Shown piece after piece: positions 10,901-22,172 of a stretch of DNA of 64,000 nucleotides. Below the pieces are notes generated by a model. It was not told where the DNA came from. It searched no databases and saw only the letters and a program-made list of their open reading frames with translations. Made by a program: the position numbers and the translations under genes. Location: assembly GCA_964036195.1 (NCBI GenBank), contig OZ038452.1, forward strand, positions 4,830,704 to 4,894,703, written 5' to 3'. This DNA is from Sphaerolaimus hirsutus. Its lineage: Eukaryota; Nematoda; Chromadorea; Monhysterida; Sphaerolaimidae. Each line of letters starts with the position of its first letter. The first letter of the stretch is position 1.

Positions 10901-13900
10901 TTTCCCGGACCACAAATTCATAGTACCCATTTTGAGGGGGGTATTTCGAGGAAATACGGTAATCTAAGAACGAAAATGCTATCTTCAGGTTATTCTTATC
11001 ATCTTAAAGTGTTCATTTGCGAAAATCTGTCGAGAAATGGCTGTTACACTTCGCTGTTAGCCGACGCCGAGTATATTAAACTTTTATTGCAGCCCGAACT
11101 GTGCCACATGATAGTCGATTGCTGTGCTGAAAAACGGACGTACGAGCGATTTTACGGGTATACAGCTGAGGTGGGTCGTTTTGCTGCCGACTAGCTCATT
11201 TTGTTTTTATTTATCTGATTATTTCATCATCCGTTGGCAATAGATTCTAGATTTCCACTTTAAAATGTTGATGTTCAAATTCTAACGCCTAGCACCCGGC
11301 TGCATACTTGCTGGCTGTTGGTCAGTTTTACATTTTTTTGAAAATATTGTCATTTCAAAACTGACAGGCAAAACCTATCAATTCGACGTAGGTGTTTATA
11401 ATGTAGGATGAATAGGCAATCAGTTGTAATGACCACTCTATCGTCTATCAAATGTGTTTTTATCTAGGGGCGGGGGGTTGTGATAAGACTTTCAGTTGAT
11501 ATTTAGTTTAGCTGATGTTTTTTAAATTACAAAATTCTAAATACAATTTTTTGAAAACATTTTACATGACATTGCGTATAATTTGTGAAATATTTATTTA
11601 TCCCTTTCAGCGTTTCTGCCGCCTGCGTCCGGTGTTCCAGCAAACATTTGAGCAAATTTTCAAGGATCTGTACCAAACTGTGCACCGGTTCGAGATTACG
11701 AAATTGCGCAACTGCACGCGGCTAATGTCGCATCTTTTATACACGGATGCTATTTCGTGGCAAGTCAGTTTTAGGAGCGATGCAATACATTTTGAAATAT
11801 ACTTTAAAAATGAGTTGAAAAGACGTACAAAATAAAAGGCACTTTTTCGAATACCAATTTTCATTTGGGAATTTGGGCTTTGTGCTCGAATTTATTTGTG
11901 CTCGAATGGCCCTACACACACTAGTTTTCACCGTGACTCGTGTGAAAACTGAAATGGCGACATTGCAACATTCAGCCTACTCTTATTGTACGCTATATGT
12001 GTTTTAGTTGTAACATTTTCAAATTTTAACTTTCATTAATTTGAATTCAAATTGAAATTCAATGAAATCATTCAACCATGTTCATTAATTTGCATTTGAA
12101 AAAATTTCAGTTTTCACACGAAGTCACGGTGAAAACTAGTGTGTGTGGGCACATTGGCATATAATAAAAGGATATTGCCAAAACTGATAAATATGTTTTG
12201 CACGCGCGTGGGTTTACTGGAATCGGGAACCTGTCAACTTCGGGAACTGGTAATATTCAAAATAATCCATTCCAGTGAAGTCATGTAAAATGTTTAGAGA
12301 TTTATCGGTCCACAAGATTTATTTATCTACAACCACGCAGGTATTGGAAATAATCAGACTGAACGAAGATGATACGACCTCGGCGAGTCGCATTTTTATA
12401 AAGATTCTTTTTCAGGACATGTGCGAGTTTTTGGGTCTGGAGAAATTGTATGAGAGAATAAGCGATACGTGAGTTTTCGGCTTTCAAATTTCACTGATTT
12501 TCTAAATTTCTCTGGTAAAGTGCCAAATTTCAGTGGTTTAACTCGCCCTCAAACCAAAGCTTCACTTCAAAAAAAACAATCTCGCAGCACGCTGCAAACC
12601 GCCCTGGACGGGGTGTTCCCCCGGGACAACCCTCGCGACACTCGCTTCTCGATCAACTTTTTCACGTCGATCGGCCTGGGCGGGCTGACGATCGACCTGC
12701 GCGAGCACTTGAAGAAGGGGCCGAGCAAGGCGGTCGCGTTGCCGCGGATGCCGTCGCCCGCCGACGCCAAGGGTGAGCCCGCGCTCACCGAGGTGGGCGT
12801 CAAGCAGGAGCACAGCAACACTGATAGCGAGACGGATAGCGATGGTGCGTTGGATGGGTGGGTACCTTTTAGCAAATCGGAATAAATACATAAATTTTAC
12901 ATGTGCCAATCGGAATTTCGATTTTCAAAAAAAGATGTACTGTGAGCAATGTTACTGATGCACTGAGGGGTAGCTTAAGGGTATTGACATGTAAAAAGAA
13001 GCAGTATTCATGTTAAATACCAATTTCAAAGCTTGTATTAAAAATAAGTGTGAGCTACATGAAAATGAGCCCATCCCATGGCATTTGCCATTTCAAGCCG
13101 CCACCAGTTTACTTCTATTTTTTTGTAATGTTTTCGCAGATACGAGCAGCTCATCATCAAGTTCAGACTCTGATTCTGGCGGCGAAGATGCGCCGCCGCA
13201 GCCGCAGCCGCAGCGGCCGCAGCAGCAGACAAAGAAACCATTCGGTTGGCTTTGCTGACTTGTTTTTACGATTACTACGAATGAAATTTAGGTCAAATAC
13301 CAAATTTGCCGGGTCGTTTAACTTTTGGTTTTCTTTTTACCCCCACCCCCCCCCACACCCATGGGAGTCGCCTGGTAAATTAAGTTTCATGCGCGAGTAA
13401 CACTGCCTCAACTGGATCTCTTTTCGCAGCGAAACCATTCGTGCCGCCGCCGATGAATCGAGTTTCACCGGATGCCCAGGAGCGCCGATCGCCGGCGCGT
13501 AACTCGGCCGCCCAACGCTCGCCGCCGCGCCGCCAGCAGCAGCACGAACGGCAGCGCGAGCAGCGGAACTATGGCGACGAGACGCGCGACTCGCGGCGTG
13601 CGCGCAGGTCGCCCCAGCAGTCACGCAGGTGCGCGCGAGAACTCTCTTTGCAAGTGATTGTGACCGCTGTGCAAGTGCGTTCGCACGGCAATTGAGGCAT
13701 CTAGTTCCGAATGTCGGTAAAGACCAAAGTGTAAAAAAAATGAGTTAAGTGCGGATCTGTGATAAGTGCACTTATTTCTTCATGATAGCAAACGAATTTT
13801 TTCAATATCTTATACCGTTCCCGAGATATATATATGCCGATTTTTAGAAAAAAAAACAAAAAAAATCATCCGAAACAGGGTATCTCCACCCTCAAATTGG

Positions 13901-15578
13901 AAAAAATCCACTCGAAACAGGGTATCTCCAAAAAGAGCCACCAAAAATTTCACTCGAAACAGGGTATCTCCACCAACGGAAAAAATCATCCGAATTACGG
14001 TATAGATTTGACGCAAACAGTCCAAATTCCCATACAAAACAGAAAAAATCATCCGAATTACGGTATAGAATTCCAAACCAGTTTTTGAAAAAAATCATCC
14101 GAAACAGGGTATCTCCAAAAAAATCTTTGTCGGAAACAGGGTATCTCCAAAAAGTCTTTGTCCGAAACAGGGTATCTCCACTGCTCTCAGGTAAGAAATT
14201 TGCTCTCAAGTGGGGCAATGGGCCAGCAGAACGGCAGCACAACCGGGCCTGTTGATCCCATGGACTCAGTGGAGATACCCTGTAAACAGGGTATCTCCAC
14301 TGAATCTGCTGACCTGCTATCAATCAAATCATCATAACTCTAGCTATATACGCCGGCCGCAGGGTTTAAAATATGGAAAATGTAGACAATTTCATAAGCT
14401 TTTCAAAAAGCATTGGGCAAGACTTGTCACTTTAAAGTTGCCCGCTCGGGCCAACTTTGAATTTTCAAATGCAATTTTGGAAAAACCTAAAATGATGGAG
14501 ATGCCGACATTCGGAACTAGATGCCTCAATTGTGCACCCCAGTTAGCATAGAAAAATGTATTTGCGGAAATATAATGAAATCTATCTGAAGCATAGTAAG
14601 AGCTAGTATTGGACATTTTGGATTTTTCAATATCAGAAAATATGTATAAAAATCTTATATTTACTTAAATATTCTATACGTTTCTCCACTATGGAAAGAA
14701 AACTCTCATTACTTTATTCTTATATTTTTCTGGGATCTTTAAAGATTTATTTACAATGCATTTTTGCAGAGTGAGCGCATTTGCAGATTGGTCATCAGAA
14801 AAAGTTTACTTTAGAGGTGCAGAGCCTTCCCAATTTTTTCCGTGGCTGATTACACTTTTGGCGCAGGACTGCCGACCAAGTTGAGGTCAAAGTGGAGCCC
14901 CCCAGCGAGCGCAGAGAGCACCACCGCGATGAGCAGCCGTCGACGCACGGGCGCGACGAGCGGCAGCGGCACGATCGCGACCAACGCCGCCGCTCGCCCG
15001 ACAGGAACGGTAGCGGACGGCAGAGAGCAGCCGGCGAGCACAGGGACACAACGAGAAATGGCCGCCGACGCGCCGATTCTGGCAGTGGAGAATCGCCTCC
15101 GCGACGAGGCACTGCGCGCCGATCACCGTCACCGGCCTCGCCGCCGCGCCGCGCCGGAGCACGTCGTTCGCCGTCAGCGGAGTCGCCGCCACGACGCGCC
15201 ACCGCACGCCGTTCGCGGTCACCGGCCTCGCCGCCGCGACCGACCTCGCCCCCGCGACGCACTGCGGCGAGACATCGGTCGCCGTCTCCCGTGCCGCCAC
15301 CTAGGCGCTCAGAGGTACATCGTCCACGGTCGCCAGAGTCGCCGCCGCGGCGCGCGGCCGCAAAGGCCCGTCGTTCACCATCGGCCGAGTCGCCGCCGCG
15401 GCGCGCCGCTGCACGACGTTCGCGGTCGCCAGTGTCGCCGCCGCGGCGCAGAGCGGCACGGCGCCGGACGCCCACTCCGCCGTCGGCTCCGGCCTCGCCG
15501 CAGAGAAAGGCACGGTCGTCGAGCTCTTCGTCCTCGTCGAACTCGTCCTCGTCTTCGGCGAGTTCGAAATCCAAGTGA
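4913..15578 (+). CDS. CWC22: Pre-mRNA-splicing factor CWC22 homologue, 16 exons
   Basis: CWC22 is a spliceosomal protein that escorts eIF4A3 and starts exon junction complex assembly in the nucleus. Exons: 4913-5015 (tentative), 5369-5531, 5954-about 6281, 6395-6534, 6911-7039, 8036-8255, 8611-8956, 9431-9571, 10337-10494, 11093-11170, 11611-11763, 12341-12468, 12588-12844, 13140-13244, 13430-13628 and 14867-15578 (TGA). All junctions hold phase, giving about 1119 codons. An RS-rich N-terminus (residues 35-198) precedes the family hallmark [11 protein letters not shown]. The MIF4G domain covers about 240-440 ([24 protein letters not shown]-like [12 protein letters not shown]). An acidic linker follows, then the MA3 domain at about 525-650 ([34 protein letters not shown]) and [20 protein letters not shown]. 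The C-terminal 340 residues are RS/SPPRR repeats and a serine run. The first exon and the donor near 6281 are the weakest calls. Confidence 0.95.
5567..5765. mobile_element. MITE, family B (cactagttttcacac type), CWC22 intron 2
   Basis: Ends resembling ggccctgcgcacactagttttcac are inverted around a core with tgagtttt...aaaactca arms. Copies of this type also lie at 11908-12150, 21959-22150, 39559-39800, 44075-44270 and 48068-48273. Confidence 0.65.
6595..6828. mobile_element. MITE, family A, CWC22 intron 4
   Basis: Terminal ggacctacacacactagtta and the inverse ctagtgtgtgtgcagggc enclose the core shared with the copy at 549-819. Non-coding. Confidence 0.65.
7072..7857. mobile_element. Nested pair of hAT-like elements, CWC22 intron 5
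   Basis: An outer element (7072 to about 7857) has flanks tgcgcatt and tgcgcatg, a 7/8 duplication. An inner element at 7325-7851 starts caggggtctcg and ends atacccctg. It is flanked by identical ccccagtg at 7317-7324 and 7852-7859, and that duplication contains the last bases of the outer element. Both carry ctatctatcccggaggc motifs and long C and G runs. Confidence 0.85.
9636..9709 (+). repeat. tRNA-derived (SINE-like) sequence
   Basis: A T-arm with a perfect B box (ggttcgattcc at 9679-9689; stem cggg/cccg) follows a four-pair anticodon-like stem tcgt/acga with loop gttcaat. No convincing acceptor stem closes it, so this looks like a tRNA-derived SINE head or tRNA pseudogene rather than a working tRNA. 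It lies in CWC22 intron 8. Confidence 0.4.
9850..10274. mobile_element. Hairpin element of tgtcatgcaaaatgtcaaaa units
   Basis: The block begins cctggtgccattcccagacc. It is made of short units like catgacattttgacatttta running in both orientations, so the strand can fold back. The family also appears near 22380-22560, 28570-28700, 30838-31110, 33510-33730, 36843-36942 and 59121-59215. Confidence 0.55.
10683..10965. mobile_element. Family C-type MITEs (ccgtatttcttctaatata and fragment)
   Basis: Positions 10683-10814 form a complete small element with ccgtatttcttctaatat and its inverse. Positions 10816-10965 match one half of the family C element found whole near 61237-61473 (ggatgtagatggtataaacg, atgcatttcccggaccac). 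Confidence 0.55.
11908..12150. mobile_element. MITE, family B, CWC22 intron 11
   Basis: Inverted termini ggccctacacacactagttt and aaaactagtgtgtgtgggc enclose an AT-rich core with a long internal inverted repeat around caaattgaaattcaatgaa. Confidence 0.7.
13691..14530. mobile_element. TIR element carrying a minisatellite, CWC22 last intron
   Basis: Inverted ends attgaggcatctagttccga (13691) and tcggaactagatgcctcaat (to 14530) bound the element. Inside, gaaacagggtatctcca or a close variant recurs near 13872, 13914, 13955, 14099, 14133 and 14163, mixed with a diverged form (cgaattacggtatag). A palindrome pairing gtggagataccctg with cagggtatctccac lies at about 14269-14301. No ORF with a recognised product is present. 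Confidence 0.7.
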
Positions 15579-16180
15579 TGCGCGATTTTTTTTGCATTTT
15601 GCATTTGCATTTTAAAAAAATTGGTGAACTTATAAATCGGCCGCGTATATGTTCACTGAAATTAGTTGAATGAGTTTTTTTTTACATTTCTATATTTAGG
15701 GACTATGAAAGGAACTAGGTACGTAAAGGAAAATTTTTGATTGAATCTATCATCCGCTTTTCGAGTTCCGCAAATCGCTGAAATCAGTTCACTGAAATGG
15801 GTTACCCAATTCCAGTCAACTCAAATGCAATTCAAGGCTGATTTATGAGTTTAAATACTACATTTTTAGTTTACCGGCAATAAGCTAGTGTCTGCAGCGC
15901 CAATACAGTTTTTGTTGAATTGAATGGAGCTTTTTGTTGAATTGACTTTTCTTGTGTGTTGCAAAATTTGGCAGCCGCTGGCCGGGGTATTGAATTGATT
16001 ACCGAAGTTTCAACTTACCTATATAGTTCTCGTGATCACCTAAGTGATTTCGATAACTGTATTTTTCAATGTTGTGTATTTGATTTGATTTTCTATATGA
16101 ATACTGCTCGAAAAATGAAAACATTTGATCGATCTGTCATCCGCACATACTGGGCCCATTATGGAGTTGGGTGTTCTCTC

Positions 16181-16566
16181 GGGCGGTGCACTAGTACGCA
16201 CAAATGCCCATTACGCACATTTTCCTGTTTTTTCACTTGACACTTTTTCAAGTTATTTTCAGATATGAGTGAAGTGAAAAAAAGTTGCGCAATCACATTA
16301 GTGACCTTTTTCACTTCACTCATATATGAAAATCACTCTAAAAATGTCAAGTGAAAAAACGGTGAAAAATGGCTATTTTTGACCGTTTTTTCACTTGACA
16401 CTTTTTCAAGTGATTTTGAGATATGAGTGAAGTGAAAAAAGTTCACTAATGTCATTGTGCAACTTTTTTTTCACTGCACTCATATCTGAAAATCACTTGA
16501 AAAAGTGTCAAGTGAAAAAACGGGAAAATGTGCGTAATGGGCATTTGTGCGTAATAGGCCTGCCCC
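16181..16566. mobile_element. Long-hairpin MITE
   Basis: The two ends carry cgcacaaatgcccattacgc and its inverse. Two inner inverted arms contain cacttgacactttttcaag and agatatgagtgaagtgaaa, so nearly the whole element can fold into stacked hairpins. Confidence 0.7.
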
Positions 16567-17931
16567 GTTCTCTCGTATTATATTTAATCTGTTTTGAACA
16601 CATTTGAGTTCACCAAAATGTATGATTTTTGATAATTTCTTATTTTTAGTTGCCGTCAGTAGTTGACAGACTCCTGGTAAACTCGAATGTGTTCAAAACG
16701 GATTTGCGAGTTCCCTTACTTTCGGTGGTGTGCGCGCGACTTTCCCCATGGGCCATGGCTTATCAACTGTAGAGTTTATTGTTTGGAATTGCCCTGACTA
16801 CTATTTTATGTAAAGTTACTTTGTTGTATTTATCTACTGAAGATTATAACTATTTTACTCTTTACATAAATAAACTACAACGTAATTGTCAAATATGTAA
16901 GTTATTTTAGTATTATAGATACGGGCATAATGAAATATTGCGGTTCATAAATTCAAATAAAAAATTGGACATATTTTACGAAAATGATTCGGTGGTGTAA
17001 CATTTATCAAATTTTGTTTACGTCGCTATTTACGTATTGTTTGACATTGCTGCGTTTGACGTCGCCCGGTTGTCCGGCAATTAGCGATTTTCTGAAAATA
17101 TACCTACCTAATTAAATACTATTGCGAAAATCTCTCATAAAATATAACTTCAGATTTTTCTATACTATCTTTAACTAATAAAAATACAAATCTCCCTAGA
17201 ATTCTGGAACGCTCAATGCAATAAAATGTATAAATATTCACTATTCTGAACTGAAGGGCAGCGCAAACATAGCGTAAAATAGGCACCGTTTTTCTTGAAT
17301 AAAACCCCCTGGGCTATCAGATTTTATTTCATGGAAACTTCTCAGGCAACGTTGAAAACATGTATAGTAAAGTGCGTGATATTTATGGCGTGAAATGTAC
17401 ACATGGGGATTTTTTATGGCATGGAATATGCTGTAATTTTATGCATGCCACAACAGCCGACGTAGGTGTAATAAAATACGTAAAATGGGGATAATACAGA
17501 TAAAATTGATTTCGATCCGCTATTTTTGTTGTGTCAGCGCATTTGTTGTTTTCATGAAATAAATCAAAAACCTGTTGTTTCACCATGATACCTTCAAAAC
17601 GAAAATAATTCAGCTGAAGCTTATTTTCATAATAACGTTTTTCCCACGAAATACCACCACCTCTGACCAAGCTTTTGCAAAATACCTCCCTGAATGTACA
17701 CTGAAAAAAAACCTGTGTGTAGGTATTTAGAGAAAATACCGTATTCAAATTCACCGCGGGGGGGGGGGGGCTTTTACTGCATTTCGCACTGTAAATAAAT
17801 ACGAAGTTCATTTCTAAATGCATCAGCGCCGGCGCTGGGAACACGTCGTTGTCGGGTTGCCCGCCGTCAATTTGTGCCCGTGCCATTTCAACGCTGCGGT
17901 CTCTGTTCCGCACCGCGCAGCCCGTCCGTGA

Positions 17932-18201
17932 GGCCCTACACATACTAGTTGACGAGGACACCAAATGTCAACCTGGTTCCCATCCCAATTTGAAGCTTGC
18001 TGACGAGCCGACGAACGGCGTTCAAATGCAAATGCAAAAAGCCCGCGTGAAGTAAATATTTGTATAGTGTAAAGAATACTATAAGCCCGCGTATAGTGTA
18101 TACAATGAAATGATTTGTTGCGTTACTCGTCAGCAAGCTTTCAATTGAGACGAGAACCAGTTGACATTTGGTACCCTCGTCAACTAGTGTGCGTAGTGTC
18201 C
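17932..18201. mobile_element. MITE, family A
   Basis: It begins aggccctacacatactagtt and ends caactagtgtgcgtagtg, with the family core (caattt/gaagcttgctgacgag) present in both orientations. Confidence 0.65.
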
Positions 18202-18780
18202 AAGTACCCACACGTGCGGCCACGCCGCAGTAGTTTGGTTACGTTTAGGTATGGCCGCGGACGGCTGCTGCCGCCCCCTGTGAACTGTGTAAGGCGGCCG
18301 TATGTTGCGCCGCGCGCCCGGCTTCGTTTACTGCCGCCCCACTTGTGCGGCGGGGAGTTTTTGACGCTTTTTGTGGGATTTCGGGCGTCACGGCGGCACG
18401 ATTCAGGGTGGAAATGGAAGAATTGGTGATTGTGATGTTTTTTGCGCGCGTGTACGGGGTCACTGCGGATTTTAAATTTTGAGCACATTTTTGGCATCAG
18501 AATGAGCGATTTTTGGTGAAATTGGGGCTTGCACCGCCGCGCCAAATGCTGCCGCCGCCAAATGGAGGGCAGAAACGCAAATACCACTCGCGTGTCCGGT
18601 GTTTTGACGATTTGGGTGATGTTAGAAATTTGGGTGTTAATTTTCGCTATTGGCTGCGGCTTCAAATTACTTCCGTCCGTTGAACAACTGCTTGGGTTCT
18701 CGGCATTATGGCAAAACATTGGTCGTTTTCTCGTGAAAACAGTACAAACGCTGCGGTACGCCCGGCCTTGAATATGCGAT
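18200..18780. other. GC-rich block of unknown role
   Basis: This block is clearly richer in GC and CpG than its flanks. Several frames are open, but none shows a recognised domain or a clear exon. It could be an untranslated first exon or promoter of a gene, or a relic. I cannot assign it. Confidence 0.3.
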
Positions 18781-19211
18781 GGTCACAATTTATTTGCGCA
18801 CGGGACGCTGGTTTGCGTTGTCGTTTGTTCACGTTGGGACGGTAGACATGCGCCCAAAAGACATCTTTTACTGCAACTGGGCAACGTGGTTTGCACAGGA
18901 TGTTTCCATAGTTTGATCAAAACAATTGCTTGATATATCGGGCTAAATTTTCCCATGTGAAAACAATATAGTGTGATGAAAAATAAAGATACTTTTAATT
19001 CATTATTCAGGTGTGGATTGCAGTGTAAAGGATACTATATGCACACCTTTCATTTTAAATTTTTTCAAATATTTTAGCATTCTGTGAGCTATTAGTTGTT
19101 TTTGACAAACTGATTGAGAAATTACATCACTTATGAGTTCATTTACCAAGGCTAACTGCTGAACTGTAATAGCTAACCCTTCAATTTTTCCTTTACACTC
19201 TATTTTTTAAA

Positions 19212-19662
19212 TACCGTATTACCTCTAATATAAGGTATACCTTGTATTGTTTTCGTCAGATTTTTAGAGCCAAAAGTTATACCTTGTATTAGAGGGTACC
19301 TTATATTAGAGGGTACCTTCAATTTTTTTTGCCAGATTTTCGTCTGGTCAACAATTCAAAGTTTCTCTTCGAGTGAATAGTGCTGCCGTAAACTGACACA
19401 CTTTTCAGCGGCGGAAGTCGACTAAGAGTCATCGCAGTGCCCTTCGGCACCATTTTCACTATATTCCGCCATGTTTAGCAACCATTTTTATTATTTTGTG
19501 TGTATTGGCATGCAGCCAGCTGTGCCTTATTACAGGTATGCCTTATATTAGAGGGTACCTTATATTTATCTCATTACGTTCAAAATAGCCAAAAGTTATA
19601 CCTTATATTAGAGGGTACCTTATATTAGAGGGATGCCTTATATTGGAGGTAATATGGTAAAC
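19212..19662. mobile_element. Family C-type element with ggtaccttatattagag repeats
   Basis: It starts taccgtattacctctaatat and closes with its inverse, ggaggtaatatggta. Inside, tataccttatattagagggt recurs several times. Confidence 0.6.
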
Positions 19663-20534
19663 TCTTTACTTTACCTTTTACTTTACTCTTTACTTTGCCA
19701 CTTGCTTAACTGGCCCCAGTAGTGGCACTAAAAAATTTAACTACATGTTCTGAGCTTGGAGTTTTTTCCCTATGGTCCAAATTTGAATAATGATTCATAT
19801 TTTGCAAATATTTCTCTTGTATCACGCAATCCAGTTGGTGCTGTCACATTTCAATCAAGAAATTTGAGTATGAGATATAGTGACACACTAGCTGATCTGT
19901 TTATTATAATGGGTATGCATACATCATGCCTGGTCTCCAGCAACATAAAGTCAGTGGTGACAAAAGTAATGCTAATACAAGTACAATGGTGTTAGAGATC
20001 ATTTTTCATTGACAGCTGATCTAGAGTCAACTAGTGTGTGATAAAGGAACACATTCTTGTGGAAGACTTCATCTGAGGTCTCATACATCTGCAAATGTAA
20101 ATTATTTTAAAAGAACACCTCCCAGTCTTTAAATGTTGCACAATGGTAGTTTAGGTTTTCACTCAAATTACATGGAAGAAAAGTATGTCTAGCAAACTCG
20201 AAAATGTATTTTCTGTATTTTCACCATCATAGGCGCTCCACACGGTGGTTGACGCTACTTTTTAGAAGTTGATTGAGTCAACTCAGAGTCAACTGTTTTA
20301 AGTATAACTATTTTTACCTGTGTTGATTAAGAAATATTGAGAAGTCAATTGATGTAGAATGAAAGAAGGGGATTTTTGGATACATATTGTAAATGGCTCA
20401 TAGTCAATTGAATTTTTGACCAGTTGACTCTGAGTTGACGCTAATTTTGGCGTCAACTAGCGTGTGTGGGACCATAAAGCCAGAAGTTGCTAAAACTACA
20501 CATCAACTCTTTAAATACTCACCAATAAAAGCCC

Positions 20535-21060
20535 GTCGAACTGATGTCTAACGCGAAGGATGTCTAGCGCGCGGGCAGCGAGAATCGATGCATAGCAAAT
20601 GGTGCCATGCGTGGAATCAATAAAAGCGGGCGCGTCTGTCAAGCCGGGCCGGGCGGGCATAATTCAAGCCTGCGCGCGCGCTTATCGATTTCCATGCTGC
20701 CGAGTGAGTAAGTACTGGGCGGCAGCAGAAGCCGCGCCGGCGGCGGCCGCGCTTGAAGCCTTGCGCTCAGTTTATCGATTCGCGCACTCGCAGCCTCGCA
20801 GCCAACTTTCGCTGGCGCTGCATGCGCACGTTATCGATTCCGCCCCCCCAGAGTCGATAAATGACACGCAGGTCCTTCGCAGCGGAGCAGCGCGCGCCGC
20901 CCCGCCGCCGCGGCCCGTACTTATTGATTTTGGAGCGCCGCGCGGCGGCTACTTATTGATCGGGGGGGTATCGATTATCGACCGGCGGCCGGGAACGCTG
21001 GAGCCGGAGCAGGTGGCGAGCGGCTCGGGCGAACGCGCCCGCCACGCCGGCGGCAAGGGT
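20535..21060 (+). promoter_or_regulatory. CpG-rich candidate onecut promoter with CUT-type site cluster
   Basis: This very GC-rich block lies about 1.2 kb before the first onecut coding exon found. Nine AT-rich hexamers stand out: ATCGAT or ATCGAC at 20584, 20684, 20774, 20833, 20853 (reverse), 20970 and 20977, plus ATCAAT at 20616 and ATTGAT at 20923 and 20955. The forms TTATTGATTT and TTATCGATT match what is known of HNF6/onecut and CUX binding. Promoter role and autoregulation are inference. Confidence 0.45.
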
Positions 21061-22172
21061 TGGTGGGGGGTTTTGGGGGGCTGCTGTGTGGGTACGGGGT
21101 TGCTTTTGGGGTTGACGGGCCTGTACATGGCAGTTGACAGTGACGGGGGTTGTCAACTGGTCTCACTGGTTTCCATTCACAGTTTAGTCGGTCGATATTA
21201 ATTCTTTTTCGACATTCTTAAAATTGAAACTGCGGTGCGTCAACTAGAATCTGAATTGACATGGAAACCAGTTGACACACGGCTTGCAGCCCCATTGCGG
21301 CTTGGTGGATGATTGAAACTCTGGTTTAGTGATGTTGGCATCTGAGTTTTTATTGAGATTGACCGGTTTTGTACCACGCTCAAGTTTTAATGTAGGAAAT
21401 TCATCAGGGGGGGGGGGGTTCAAGGGGTCATTACTGTCGTCCAGGGACAACCGTGTCACTTACAGCTGTAATCTACCTTTGAGACCCTTTCTTTTATTTT
21501 GGTTGGCTGCACCTACCAGGGTAGTGACTTGCGGTTAGACAGGCAAATATCGTGTCCCTGCATTTGGACAAAAGTCGAAATCTATGCTGTTTATTTGAAA
21601 AACTAGGCTCTCCGATTTTCTCTATAAAAAGCCTTGCAAGAGCCATTGTCGCTGCACACACTAGTTAACTAATGAAATTTTGTTAACTCATAAATCAGCC
21701 GTGAACGCGTTTCATTTTGCTGGAATGAGTTATTTTTACCCTCCATAAACTGTGGTTGATGAACACTTGGTTCAGAAATAGAGATGGAAAAATCGTGTTT
21801 TTTACCGACCAGGTTTTTTTAAAAGCAACGTTTTTTATTTTAAAAAACGGTTGAAAACATCGCCCATCCCTATCCAGTAAACTCATATCAAATATCATTC
21901 AAATTGTGAAATTACCAAACTTCTAGTTCACTACTAGTAAACTAGTCTGCGGACAATGGCCCTGCGCACACTAGTTTTCACACGGAATTTTGAAAACTCA
22001 CAAATGAGCTTTGAACGTGTTTGAGTTTTCCACAATGAGTCATTTTTAATCTCCGTCAACTGAAGTTGACGGCCACCTCATTGTAAAAAACTCAAATGCA
22101 TTCTAAGCTGATTTGTGAGTTTTCCGTGTGAAAACTAGTGTGCGCAGGCACATTACACTCTTCTCTACCTCA
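21061..22172. other. Non-coding DNA before the first onecut exon found
   Basis: The stretch holds a short ttgacatggaaaccagttgac inverted motif, remnants of TIR elements (21655-21955) and a complete family B MITE at about 21959-22150 (gccctgcgcacactagtttt and inverse). It probably includes intron or 5' UTR of onecut. No other gene is seen. Confidence 0.4.

Larger units (their letters stand above)
15579..20530. other. Repeat-rich intergenic region
   Basis: No gene is supported. The region contains a hairpin MITE (16181-16566), a family A MITE (17932-18201), a GC-rich block (18200-18780), a family C-type element (19212-19662) and a family B-like element (20222-20471). The rest is AT-rich unique sequence. 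ORFs of 100-190 codons in it lack domain or splice support. Confidence 0.45.

Noticed and set aside
13868-14180. CRISPR-like direct repeats with spacers
   Set aside because: Host is eukaryotic, spacing is irregular, repeats are mixed with diverged forms and the block lies inside a TIR element in an intron.
14795-15610. Long open frame of 271 codons on the minus strand
   Set aside because: It is the antisense shadow of the repetitive RS-rich last exon of CWC22, whose frame is fixed by splice phase.
17383-17964. 193-codon minus-strand frame
   Set aside because: It runs through a family C MITE and a family A MITE end and has no domain or coding-like composition.
20599-21201. 200-codon open frame in the CpG-rich block
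   Set aside because: GC-rich DNA favours long open frames; there is no domain and it contains the regulatory-looking hexamers. A coding upstream onecut exon here cannot be excluded but is not supported.
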